Shown: positions 1 through 7,034 of the stretch, in pieces | Layout: each line of letters begins with the position of its first letter | Position numbering within the stretch: the stretch's first letter is position 1 | DNA from: an uncultured Clostridia bacterium | GTDB lineage: Bacteria > Bacillota > Clostridia > Christensenellales > CAG-314 | Assembly: GCA_947586855.1 (NCBI GenBank) | Contig: CANPXV010000005.1 | Location: forward strand, 1-42,950 | Direction of reading: 5' to 3' | Length of the DNA: 42,950 nucleotides | Made by a program: the position numbers and the translations under genes | Notes under the pieces: model-generated | The model's input: only the letters and a program-made list of their open reading frames with translations | Told to the model about the DNA's origin: nothing | Databases searched by the model: none

Positions 1-2
1 AC

Positions 3-119
3 TACAAAAACGGAACGCAAACGGTCAGCCTTGACGAGCTTTCGTGTTCGGATTATAATTGTCTCGGTGCACCAAGTACGAAAAAACCACAATATTTTGT
101 GGTTTTTTCGTGCTTTTAA
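3..119 (+). CDS. possible 3' end of an upstream gene (partial)
   Basis: One frame is open from the window edge to a TAA at 117-119 and would encode a tail beginning YKNGTQTVSLDEL. This wording resembles the C-terminal end of some aminoacyl-tRNA synthetases, but too little is present to name a family. The frame runs through the perfect hairpin at 78-111, so the last dozen residues would be encoded by the repeat and terminator. A second frame stops earlier, at 31-33. Either could be the true end of an upstream gene, or neither. Confidence 0.2.
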   Translation, partial: YKNGTQTVSLDELSCSDYNCLGAPSTKKPQYFVVFSCF

Positions 120-180
120 CGCTATTTATTGTAGTTTCACAAATTTTTGGTAACAAATTTGGTAACATTGGATGTTTGAT
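69..180 (+). repeat. dispersed ~110 bp repeat, copy A (inverted relative to 9411-9520)
   Basis: This stretch matches the reverse complement of 9411-9520 almost end to end. Shared parts, in order, are GCACCAAGT, an AAAAAACCACAA/TTGTGG hairpin, a diverged AT-rich middle, the doublet TTGGTAAC-AAAT-TTGGTAAC, and ATTGxATGxTTGAT. In the other copy GCACCA is the 3' end of a tRNA-Leu gene. Here no tRNA can be folded upstream. Confidence 0.75.
78..111. terminator. perfect 15-bp hairpin, bidirectional terminator
   Basis: Bases 78-92 pair perfectly with 97-111 around a TATT loop. The A6 and T6 runs on the two arms make it terminator-like in either direction. It would end transcription from the gene upstream of the window and is part of repeat copy A. 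Confidence 0.7.
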
Positions 181-242
181 GTTATGCCAATGCGGATTGC
201 AACAAATTCTCGATACGCAATTTTTCCGCACCCTTTTATCGC

Positions 243-270
243 TTGACAAATTGTACAAAAGTGTTATACT
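243..270 (+). promoter_or_regulatory. sigma-A-type promoter for the zinc-ribbon/LRR gene
   Basis: TTGACA at 243-248 and TATACT at 265-270 are separated by 16 bp. They lie about 75 bp before the ATG at 344, which has AAAGGAG at 330-336. Confidence 0.7.
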
Positions 271-343
271 AACATTATAAAGCGGCCGTTTGGTCTGCCA
301 ACACGGTCGGCAAAGTCCGCATTTTCGGCAAAGGAGCATCCCC

Positions 344-1057
344 ATGGACAAACTTGAATTTACCGCCTGCCCCATCTGCGGGCGTCCGCTGAATGGTCAA
401 TCGCAGTGCGCCTGCGGGTTCGACAGCCCCCAACCTGGCTGCGACGTCGCCGATTTTTACCTCAAAATCTACCAATTTGCCCTTCAAGTGCAGCGTGGCG
501 AGGTCAATTGGCATCCAGACACCATTTGCAAGGACGCCAACGCACAGCAGGGCGTCCGCATATGCGGTCTGCGCCCTCACGGAGGCATATCGCTTGTCCG
601 TCCGCCGCAAAGGCGTCCCGTCGCAGTGGAGTACGGCGTGTATTCGTCGTCCGCCGTTTATGCGGCAATTGTAGATTGCGACTATCTGGATTGCTTTTTC
701 GCCGACGAATCCTCCGTGCGCATTGTGTTTTTGGGCAAAAACGTGCAAAAAATCAGCCGTTTGGATGATTTTGAGACCAATCACGGCTTTTCCGTGCCGA
801 TGGCGTATCAGGATGTGCACAAGGACAACCCCTATTTTGCCGTGCAAGCCAACGTGTTGTTCAACAAAAGCATGACGGAGCTGGTCAACTATCCCGGGTT
901 ATGTGCGGATAGCGAGTATCGTGTGCCCAAAACTGTCAAGCGCATCGCTTCGGGAGCGTTTGCCACCTCCCGCAATTTGCAGCGTCTCTATTTGCCCAAA
1001 GCCGCCATTGTCGAGTACGGCACAATTTTGCCATCGACAGAGGTCATTCGCTACTGA
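344..1057 (+). CDS. zinc-ribbon protein with C-terminal BspA-type leucine-rich repeat
   Basis: This is a 237-residue protein of unknown role. The N-terminus carries a zinc-ribbon-like cysteine pattern (C9, C12, C22, C24: CPIC...CAC). The C-terminus has the wording of one BspA/LRR_5 leucine-rich repeat (VPKTVKRIASGAF followed by NLQRLYLP). The middle ~150 residues match nothing I recognise. No signal peptide or membrane segment is visible, so it is probably cytoplasmic. The ATG at 344 is preferred over upstream in-frame codons because AAAGGAG lies 7 nt before it and a promoter lies further upstream. The gene stands alone, 65 bp ahead of murI. LRR_5 repeats usually bind proteins, but no partner can be inferred. 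Confidence 0.8.
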   Translation: MDKLEFTACPICGRPLNGQSQCACGFDSPQPGCDVADFYLKIYQFALQVQRGEVNWHPDTICKDANAQQGVRICGLRPHGGISLVRPPQRRPVAVEYGVYSSSAVYAAIVDCDYLDCFFADESSVRIVFLGKNVQKISRLDDFETNHGFSVPMAYQDVHKDNPYFAVQANVLFNKSMTELVNYPGLCADSEYRVPKTVKRIASGAFATSRNLQRLYLPKAAIVEYGTILPSTEVIRY

Positions 1058-1111
1058 TTCCCACCCCCGCATTTTGCTCCGTCCCGCCGTACAAAACGCC
1101 CCAATCGCTCA

Positions 1112-1117
1112 TATAAT
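1112..1117 (+). promoter_or_regulatory. -10 box 5 nt before the murI ATG (leaderless start)
   Basis: TATAAT at 1112-1117 is followed by only AGGGT before the ATG at 1123. Transcription would therefore begin at or next to the start codon. No convincing -35 box lies 16-18 bp upstream, and no properly spaced Shine-Dalgarno is present. The same geometry occurs at 9022, 13009 and 24863. Confidence 0.55.
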
Positions 1118-1122
1118 AGGGT

Positions 1123-1866
1123 ATGAGCGGTTTTTCTTTTGCGGCGGTGGTGGATAGCGGCGTTGGCGGCCTTACGGTGTTGCGACAGCTGCGGCGGCAA
1201 TATCCGCACTGCAATTTTGTCTATTTTGCCGATAGCGCCCATTGTCCGTACGGCACGCAAAGCGACGCCGAAATTTTTTCTCGGGTAAGCACCGTTGTGG
1301 ATTGGTTGGTGCAAAACGGTGCAAATAGTGTGGTGCTGGCGTGCAACACGGCCTCGGTGTTTGCCGATAGGCTGCGATCGATGTTTCCCCTGCCCATATA
1401 TGATGTGGTGACGCCCACATGTCGCCTTGCCGCCCGCCTTGCGCAGGGTGATGTTGCCGTGCTTGCCACCGACGCCACCGTCCGCAGCGGTATCTACGTC
1501 CGCCATCTTGCCGCCTTGGGAGTCGCCTCCCGCCAATATGCGTGCAGTGCTTTGGTGCCCTTTGCCGAGCACAACGCCGTCCGCACCGACGAGTGCCGCC
1601 ATGCAGTGCGTTTGGCCCTTGCCGAGCTGCAACACAGTCCGCCCGACGCCGTCATATTGGGTTGCACGCATTTTCCGCTGCTGCTCAACGTCATGCGGCC
1701 CTATATCGGCCACGCCCAAGCGGTGCAGTGCGTCACCGATTTTGTGCCCGTGCAGCACGATACCGCCGCCAAGGGCAAGTGCCTGTACCTCACAAGCGGC
1801 GACCCCGTGTCCGTCACTGCCTCGGCGCAATTTGCCCGTGCCAAGTTTGTGCATGTCGATGTGTGA
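1123..1866 (+). CDS. murI: glutamate racemase
   Basis: MurI interconverts L- and D-glutamate, supplying D-Glu for peptidoglycan. At 247 residues it is slightly shorter than the usual 255-285. The three diagnostic family motifs are intact: DSGVGG near the N-terminus (D11, S12), ACNTAS with the first catalytic cysteine C74, and GCTHFPLL with the second catalytic cysteine C181. The start is the ATG that begins MSGFSFAAVVDSGVGG, which places the first motif normally. A -10 box ends 5 nt before this ATG and no SD is visible, so the message is probably leaderless. The gene is monocistronic and is followed by a convergent ECF transporter gene. Confidence 0.95.
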   Translation: MSGFSFAAVVDSGVGGLTVLRQLRRQYPHCNFVYFADSAHCPYGTQSDAEIFSRVSTVVDWLVQNGANSVVLACNTASVFADRLRSMFPLPIYDVVTPTCRLAARLAQGDVAVLATDATVRSGIYVRHLAALGVASRQYACSALVPFAEHNAVRTDECRHAVRLALAELQHSPPDAVILGCTHFPLLLNVMRPYIGHAQAVQCVTDFVPVQHDTAAKGKCLYLTSGDPVSVTASAQFARAKFVHVDV

Positions 1867-2013
1867 CTTTCCCCCACAAACGGCAGTTCTGCCGCATTTT
1901 CGCCGATTTTTCGAAAAAAAATCGCCGCATATCGCAAAAAACGGTTATGTGATAAATGTTTGGATACGAAAAAATCAAAACATAAAAATCGTTGTTTGTC
2001 GGTGACTGAAAAC

Positions 2014-2053
2014 AAAAAAAATCCCTTGCAACTCAACACGAGCCGCAAGGGAT
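2014..2053 (-). terminator. rho-independent terminator of the ECF S-component gene
   Basis: On the minus strand ATCCCTTGC (2053-2045) pairs with GCAAGGGAT (2029-2021) and is followed by seven T (2020-2014). It lies just past the stop at 2066 and may also block readthrough from murI. Confidence 0.85.
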
Positions 2054-2065
2054 TGATTATATATG

Positions 2066-2662
2066 TTATTTTGTCGTCGCCGCCTCGCCCGAATGTATCC
2101 GCTCCACCAGCTTGGCGATTGTTTTGGAGGCCTGCAACACCCCCACAATGACGGCGTTCACTGTCAGGTTTACCGCAGACATGGGCGCCCTTGCCGCCAG
2201 ATACACCCAAAAGCTCTTGCCGATGTCGCCGTGATTGCCCGTTATCAGGTCCCAAACGCCCAGCGGCCCCGCCTGCACGCCCACGATGTATTGCAGCCAC
2301 AGCCCAAAGGTATTCAGTCCGCACAGGCACACAAGGTAGCAAATGATGGCGGAAAGTATCAGCTTGACCGCCTGCGGCAGTTTGGTTTTGTAAACCAGCG
2401 CACATATCACGCCGTACAGCGCCACGGACGCCGCCAAAAACCAATTGTATTCGCCCAGCGGATGTATCAGGTGGGCGATCAGATCCCCTGCGTATCCCAC
2501 CAACATGGCGGGCACAGCGCCAAAGTATATCCCGGTAAAAAAGCACACCGCCAGCGTAAAGGAAACGGCATTGTTCCCCGGCAGAGGGATGGTGCAAAAG
2601 TTGGCCACTACGCTCAGCGCCGCCAGCATGGCGATGCAGCAAATTTTCAAAGTTTTGTTCAA
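2066..2662 (-). CDS. ECF transporter S component, FolT-like family
   Basis: This is a membrane-embedded substrate-binding subunit of an energy-coupling factor vitamin transporter. It would use the shared EcfA/EcfA'/EcfT module encoded elsewhere. The 198-residue protein is almost entirely hydrophobic, with about six membrane segments. It has the family signature near the N-terminus: AxLAALSVVANFxTIPLPGNN, then FxxGIYFGAVPAxxVGxxGDLIxxLIxPxGxYN. The chosen start is TTG at 2662 (MNKTLKICCIAML) because AAGGGG lies 9 nt upstream; the frame extends further upstream but there it reads through the structured leader. The FolT-like label points to folate, but S components change substrate easily, so specificity is open. 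Expression is probably controlled by the leader at 2663-2852. Confidence 0.85.
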   Translation of the reverse strand: MNKTLKICCIAMLAALSVVANFCTIPLPGNNAVSFTLAVCFFTGIYFGAVPAMLVGYAGDLIAHLIHPLGEYNWFLAASVALYGVICALVYKTKLPQAVKLILSAIICYLVCLCGLNTFGLWLQYIVGVQAGPLGVWDLITGNHGDIGKSFWVYLAARAPMSAVNLTVNAVIVGVLQASKTIAKLVERIHSGEAATTK

Positions 2663-2852
2663 AATAAAAATCCCCTTTTTGCATTTGCAAAAAAGGTCCG
2701 ATGTGTGGCAAACCACGATAGCGCCGACACTGCCGCAGATGGGCGACTGCTCGGCAAGGCAACGGACCCAACGACGCACCGCAGCGCAAATGAGCGCTTT
2801 CGTCCGCACCTTTTCCTAAATGCGGCACTTGACGCACGCCGTCAACTTTGCT
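2663..2852 (-). promoter_or_regulatory. structured 5' leader, candidate riboswitch of unassigned class
   Basis: About 190 nt of untranslated leader separate the promoter from the start codon. Read on the minus strand it forms a first hairpin (TTGACG/CGTCAA around GCGTG). A second element closes by CGGAC (2806-2802) with GTCCG (2767-2763) and contains AGCGC/GCGCT. A third branched domain closes by GGTCCG (2768-2763) with CGGACC (2700-2695), has inner stems GCCGA/TCGGC and GTGG/CCAC, and is followed at once by six T (2694-2689). The GGTCCG strand can pair either upstream or downstream, the layout of an antiterminator/terminator switch. The TPP and cobalamin signatures are absent, and I do not recognise the THF consensus. 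Confidence 0.55.
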
Positions 2853-2858
2853 GATACC

Positions 2859-2887
2859 ATTATATTGCCTTTCGCCCAAAAAGTAAA
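2859..2887 (-). promoter_or_regulatory. promoter of the ECF S-component leader transcript
   Basis: On the minus strand TATAAT (2864-2859) follows TTTACT (2887-2882) with a 17-bp spacer, placing the start of transcription near 2852. Confidence 0.6.
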
Positions 2888-3028
2888 GCGCCTGCCGCAA
2901 ATTTTTGCAAGGGGGCGTTTCGCATCGCCTTTTGTGCTATTGTTGAAAAATTGTTTTTTATCTGAAACTATGGGCAAACCTTGTCGGCGGGCAAGAATAT
3001 CCTGCAAATTTATGCCCACACTAAGGTT

Positions 3029-3703
3029 ATGATTATCATATTTATCCGAGCAATAATATTGTTTACGGTGCTGCTGTTTGTCTTTCGCATGATGGGCAAG
3101 CGGCAGATCGGCGAAATGGAGCCCTTCGAGCTGGTGATAACGCTGGTCATATCAGAGTTGGCCTGCATACCCATGGCGGACAAGGCCATACCCATCACCT
3201 TTGGTATCGTTGCGATACTCACCATGTTTGTGATACACCAATTTATTTTGGTGCTGTCCCACAGCGACAAGTTGCAGGGCATCATCAACGGCAAGCCTGT
3301 CATGGTCATCAACGGCGGCAACATAGACGTGCAGGCGCTGCGCAGCCTCAACATGCACGTCAACGACCTGTTGCAGGCCATGCGTGCGGCGGAGTTTTTC
3401 TCGTTGGAAGAGATCATCTACGGCATCATGGAGACCAACGGCCAGCTGACGGTCGTCCCCAACAAGCAGATGGAAGACAAGCAGCAAACCTTGCCCGTGC
3501 CCGTCATCACCGAGGGCAAGTGGAACGAGGAAAACATCAAGGGCAACGGCTTTGACAAGGCCGATTTGCAGCGCCTGCTGGACAGTGAGCACGTCAAGCT
3601 GAAAAACGTGGTGCTGCTGGCCATAGACGAAAACAATCGCATGACGTTGCAGCGCCGCAAGACGGCAATACAGTACAAAAATGTGGAGGTGGTGCGCAAA
3701 TGA
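3029..3703 (+). CDS. YetF-like DUF421 membrane protein
   Basis: This is a 224-residue member of the DUF421/YetF family, widespread in Firmicutes and without a settled biochemical role. The N-terminus has two to three membrane segments and the family signature MGKRQIGEMEPFELVITLVIS. The remainder is a soluble domain (GIINGKPVMVINGG, then LRSLNMHVNDLLQAMR) typical of the family. The start is placed at ATG 3029 (MIIIFIRAII), which matches the family's normal N-terminus. The possible SD (AAGG) sits only 2 nt before it, so the start signal is weak. A TTG at 2981 in the same frame is less likely. The gene overlaps the DUF4363 gene by 4 bp (ATGA), a pairing common in Clostridia. Confidence 0.9.
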   Translation: MIIIFIRAIILFTVLLFVFRMMGKRQIGEMEPFELVITLVISELACIPMADKAIPITFGIVAILTMFVIHQFILVLSHSDKLQGIINGKPVMVINGGNIDVQALRSLNMHVNDLLQAMRAAEFFSLEEIIYGIMETNGQLTVVPNKQMEDKQQTLPVPVITEGKWNEENIKGNGFDKADLQRLLDSEHVKLKNVVLLAIDENNRMTLQRRKTAIQYKNVEVVRK

Positions 3704-4077
3704 CGAAAAATATCTGGGCAGGACTGATAGCTTTGGCGCTCATCGTGACGTGCGGCGTGCTGGAAGTGGTTTTGCTGTCTCGCCAGTACGACAAGTTGGC
3801 CGCCGATTGCGACCAAATCATCGCCCAATGCGACGACGAAAGCCTCACCGCCGAGCAGTACAACGCCTTCCGAGACAAGTGGGTGCGCCTGCGAGAGCAA
3901 AGCGAGCTGCTGCTGCCCCATGTGGACGTGTACGAAATCAACCTTCGCTTTGCCGAGGGACAGGCCTATGCCGAGGATGGTGACTACGCCCAGCTCAAAG
4001 CCCAGCTTACGGTGGTGCGAGAGCTGCTCAGCTACGTCCCCCACCTGATGAAGCCCTCCCTCAAACATATCGTGTAG
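3700..4077 (+). CDS. DUF4363 family protein
   Basis: This 125-residue protein has one N-terminal membrane segment (about residues 5-26) and an extracytoplasmic helical part rich in acidic and glutamine residues. Its layout and position fit DUF4363, commonly encoded directly after a YetF/DUF421 gene. The start codon overlaps the preceding stop as ATGA, implying translational coupling and joint function at the membrane, possibly during sporulation or envelope homeostasis. That role is inferred from the gene pair only; no catalytic motif is visible. A strong terminator follows at 4093. Confidence 0.8.
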   Translation: MTKNIWAGLIALALIVTCGVLEVVLLSRQYDKLAADCDQIIAQCDDESLTAEQYNAFRDKWVRLREQSELLLPHVDVYEINLRFAEGQAYAEDGDYAQLKAQLTVVRELLSYVPHLMKPSLKHIV

Positions 4078-4092
4078 CGCACGATATCAACC

Positions 4093-4128
4093 AAGCCGCC
4101 CTCATTGCCAGGGAGCGGCTTTTTTTTC
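4093..4128 (+). terminator. rho-independent terminator after the YetF-DUF4363 operon
   Basis: AAGCCGC pairs with GCGGCTT around a 15-nt loop and is followed by a run of eight T. It lies 16 bp past the DUF4363 stop. Confidence 0.85.
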
Positions 4129-4151
4129 GGTCAATATCTAACGGATTTTGT

Positions 4152-4240
4152 CGTCAACAGCCAACAACCGACTCTTTCCTGTTATCAACAGCCTACAATC
4201 GGCTTTTTATCGTCAGCAGCTAACAACCAACTCATTTTGT
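4152..4240. repeat. three degenerate tandem repeats of ~30 bp at a gene end
   Basis: Three imperfect copies begin at 4152, 4183 and 4211, each built around TCAACAGCCAACAACCGA-like wording. The third contains the stop codon and last residues (LVVSC) of the minus-strand gene ending at 4213. The first two look like decayed copies of that gene end lying beyond its stop. Confidence 0.6.
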
Positions 4241-6816
4241 TCATTTTTGAGGGACGGTGCATAAAAGGGTGCAAAGCATTGCCGTCCGTTCAGCGTCATG
4301 CACTGCACCGACGCCGCCAAAAAACTGGTGTCGATGCGTTTGCCTCCTATGTTCAGGGCAAATTGTTCCAACGTATCCGCCGACACTTTGGGCTGAATTT
4401 GCAGTTTGCCTGCGCTTATGCTCAGTCCGTACAGATTTTCCAACTGCGACACGTAGTACCAGCACTTGGGCACGTTGCACTTGTTGCATATATCCTTCAA
4501 CCGCTGTTTGGATGGGTTCACCAGCGGCACTGCGCCAATCGCCTGCGCAAATGCGTACAGTGTGGCGTCCGATTCTATCGTCTTTTTGAGATTGGCATAT
4601 CGCACCAGACATTGCACCTTGTCAAAGCCCTTCAAGCGGGCGGCTCGCAGCAGTCCCAGTGCCGCAATGCAGATGTCCCTGCCCTGCGCCTCGGCAAACA
4701 GCTCCCTTTGCGCAAGTTGAAGCACGTTTTGTGGCAGTTCTCCCACCAGATTGAGATAGTAGACGGCGGCAAGCGGTGCAGCCAATCTGTCGGCAAAGGG
4801 CCGTCTCACCCCGTCTGCGTCGTACACCCACTCGGTCTGAGCGTTTTGCGCTGCGGCCAGCAGATAGTTTTTTACAAACTGCGGATTGGTGTAGCATATC
4901 GCCGTCAATGTCAGGCTGTCCGCCCGTTTCAGCATGTTGCTGAGGCAAAACACGTTTTTGTCGTTGATATAGTTGAGGTAGGTGGATACCAGACTCTCTC
5001 TGATGATGGGCGTAGGGGCGGGCGTTTGCCGCTTGCTGATGAGGTCCAGCCCCGCTTCCGTATCTCTGGCAAGGCAGATGGCCAGGCAATGCCCTGCGTC
5101 AAGGTCGCCGCTAAGTTTGTAGCGCAGCCTGTCCTCGCTGCATTCCAGCGCATTGGTGGTGTAGCTTTCTATCCTGCCCCGACAGCGAAAAACCAGCCGC
5201 CTTTCGCCGTCGTCCAGCGCAAAACTGTTGGACGCCCTGTCCAAAGTGACGGCGGCCTTGCGTTCCAACGGAAAATAGAACAGCGTTTGAGCGGGCTTGG
5301 CGTAGGTGATGTCGTAGTGCTTGCAACCGTCGTGACGTATGCGCAGTTGGCCGCCCCTTTCAAACACAAGGCTGTCGCCGTCCAGCGCAAAGTGTTGCGA
5401 GTTCAGCTTGGAGAGCATGCCGTTTTGCACCTTGTACACCCCTTCGCCGCCCACGCCGAACACAAATCCCCCTGCCAGCGTGGTGTTGTTGCCCAACTTG
5501 TCGGCAAAGGTGGCCACATCGCTGTTGCCCAACTGATAGCTGAAATTCAGTTGCCGCACACAGGGCTGTCTTGCTGTCAACGGCGTGTGTCCGTTGGGCT
5601 GCAAAATCAGCGGTGTACCGTCGGATGCGATGCGTGCGCAAGCGCTATCCCAAAAAAACGGGCACCTTGTTGCGCCAAAGCGTTGCAGGCTATCCAATGT
5701 TTCGGCAATTGCGGCCGAGTCGTCGGCGTATATCGTCACTATGTCGAAGTTGCAGCTGCCGCCCGACGGCACCGTGATGTCGAAAATTTGCGCCCGTTCG
5801 CCTCTGCACTCCAACAGGCGGTTGTCCTTTACCACCGCCAGCGCCGCAAAAATATCCGATGCGATGCACAGGGCGTTGCCCATTTTGAAATAGCTGTGAT
5901 CCTCCCTCGCAGTGTGGGCAAAGGGCAGCTCCACCGTCAGTTTGCGCATACGCTTGCTGCGATTGGTGACAGTGCAGTTGCGTACTTCGCAATTGTTGTG
6001 CAAAAAGTAGCGCATCTGCACCTGTACGCTCTTGGTGGAGGAGCAAAACTCCGCCTGCCGCTGCCCAAGTTTGCTTTGCACAAAGGTGTCAAAGACGTTT
6101 CGGCCGTCGGCGTAAATGTACAGCTGCACGTCGGTGTGGGTGGGATGTGTGCCCAATCGTGTGGCCGAACCGCCAAGGCAGTCCACCGATGCGGCGATTT
6201 GCCCTGCGCTGTACGTTGTCAGGCAGTGTTTGGTGTTTTGCGCAAAGGGAAATTGCAGCAGTGTGGGGCAAAGCTGCTTTGCAAGATATTTTTCCGCAAA
6301 GGGCTTGTTGCGCAGTGCCGTCAATGCGGCGCAGTAGTGCTTTATCTGATACAGCCGCACAACGTCCCCAAGGTACCGCTCCTCTCGCTCCGTCAGGGGC
6401 ACAGTTTCGCACGTCTGGCGCACAAGAGTTTCCAGACATTGCTCGCTCAGCGCAAACTGCGTGCATTTGCACAGCAATTCGGCTATTTCTTCTATCCGAG
6501 TGGCGGTACTGTCCGCAGGGAAAAGCATATATTTTTTGCCGAAAACCCTTTTTAGCCGCACATATTGCGCCCAAAAATATCCAAAGTAGCCCAGCGCCGT
6601 CCTTTCCGCCTCGTTGCGGGGAGCAGCAAGCGCCAGCCTGTTGAGACAGAACTCCGTCTCAATTGCGGATACCCTTCGTTGCAGCGGGTATCCGTTTGCG
6701 ATACGTTCCAGCTGCTCAAAGTATTGCGCCTTGGTGGTGGGGGCGCACAGCAGATGTTCAAAAGGATTTTTGTTTAGTTGCCAACGTAAATTTTCGTAAA
6801 GATATTTTGCAAGCAT
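4213..6816 (-). CDS. large protein of unknown function, faint GH94-like beta-sandwich
   Basis: This 867-residue protein has no signal peptide and no clear membrane segment. Residues ~270-420 read like a beta-sandwich with the wording 'VQVQMRYFLHNNCEVRNCTVTN' split by polar turns, which faintly recalls the N-terminal domain of GH94/GT36 phosphorylases. The later part (~600-780) is alpha-helical and repetitive, like an alpha/alpha toroid. I cannot find the GH94 catalytic Asp motif, so activity is unproven. ATG 6816 (MLAKYLYENLRW) is chosen because GAGGTG lies 5 nt upstream; the frame extends to 7053 but that part is low-complexity and overlaps the neighbour's end. It follows the membrane-protein gene on the same strand after 218 bp. 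Confidence 0.7.
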   Translation of the reverse strand: MLAKYLYENLRWQLNKNPFEHLLCAPTTKAQYFEQLERIANGYPLQRRVSAIETEFCLNRLALAAPRNEAERTALGYFGYFWAQYVRLKRVFGKKYMLFPADSTATRIEEIAELLCKCTQFALSEQCLETLVRQTCETVPLTEREERYLGDVVRLYQIKHYCAALTALRNKPFAEKYLAKQLCPTLLQFPFAQNTKHCLTTYSAGQIAASVDCLGGSATRLGTHPTHTDVQLYIYADGRNVFDTFVQSKLGQRQAEFCSSTKSVQVQMRYFLHNNCEVRNCTVTNRSKRMRKLTVELPFAHTAREDHSYFKMGNALCIASDIFAALAVVKDNRLLECRGERAQIFDITVPSGGSCNFDIVTIYADDSAAIAETLDSLQRFGATRCPFFWDSACARIASDGTPLILQPNGHTPLTARQPCVRQLNFSYQLGNSDVATFADKLGNNTTLAGGFVFGVGGEGVYKVQNGMLSKLNSQHFALDGDSLVFERGGQLRIRHDGCKHYDITYAKPAQTLFYFPLERKAAVTLDRASNSFALDDGERRLVFRCRGRIESYTTNALECSEDRLRYKLSGDLDAGHCLAICLARDTEAGLDLISKRQTPAPTPIIRESLVSTYLNYINDKNVFCLSNMLKRADSLTLTAICYTNPQFVKNYLLAAAQNAQTEWVYDADGVRRPFADRLAAPLAAVYYLNLVGELPQNVLQLAQRELFAEAQGRDICIAALGLLRAARLKGFDKVQCLVRYANLKKTIESDATLYAFAQAIGAVPLVNPSKQRLKDICNKCNVPKCWYYVSQLENLYGLSISAGKLQIQPKVSADTLEQFALNIGGKRIDTSFLAASVQCMTLNGRQCFAPFYAPSLKNEQNELVVSC

Positions 6817-6996
6817 AGCGTCACCTCGGCAATAGTGTTGCCACAAAACGCCTCGCTTACACAGCCGCCGCACGTTGATGCGGCAAGTTTTGTCGAAAAG
6901 GGCAGTTTTTGCGCAATCGCCGAGTGTTTGCGATACTGCTTGCACTGCCCCAAATGCGAATTTTGCCCCAAAATGCGAGTTCTGTGCGAATAAAAT

Positions 6997-7033
6997 GAAA
7001 AAAATTTTCAGAAAAAAATCAAAAAAGTTTCTG
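6997..7033 (-). terminator. weak terminator-like hairpin after the membrane-protein gene
   Basis: On the minus strand CAGAAA (7033-7028) pairs with TTTCTG (7014-7009) and a T-rich tract follows. It sits directly after the stop at 7035. The stem has only 6 bp, so it may be leaky. The rest of 6817-7034 shows no gene. Confidence 0.4.
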
Positions 7034-7034
7034 T

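Noticed and set aside
1..74. Possible tRNA 3' end (GTTCGGATTA...GCACCA) at the window start
   Set aside because: The putative T-arm does not pair around TTCGGAT and no matching 5' acceptor strand is present; only GCACCA matches a tRNA end.
4105..6555. Long open frame on the + strand (816 codons)
   Set aside because: It is antisense to the minus-strand gene at 4213-6816, which has an SD and normal protein wording. The + strand product is low in recognisable content and starts inside a terminator.
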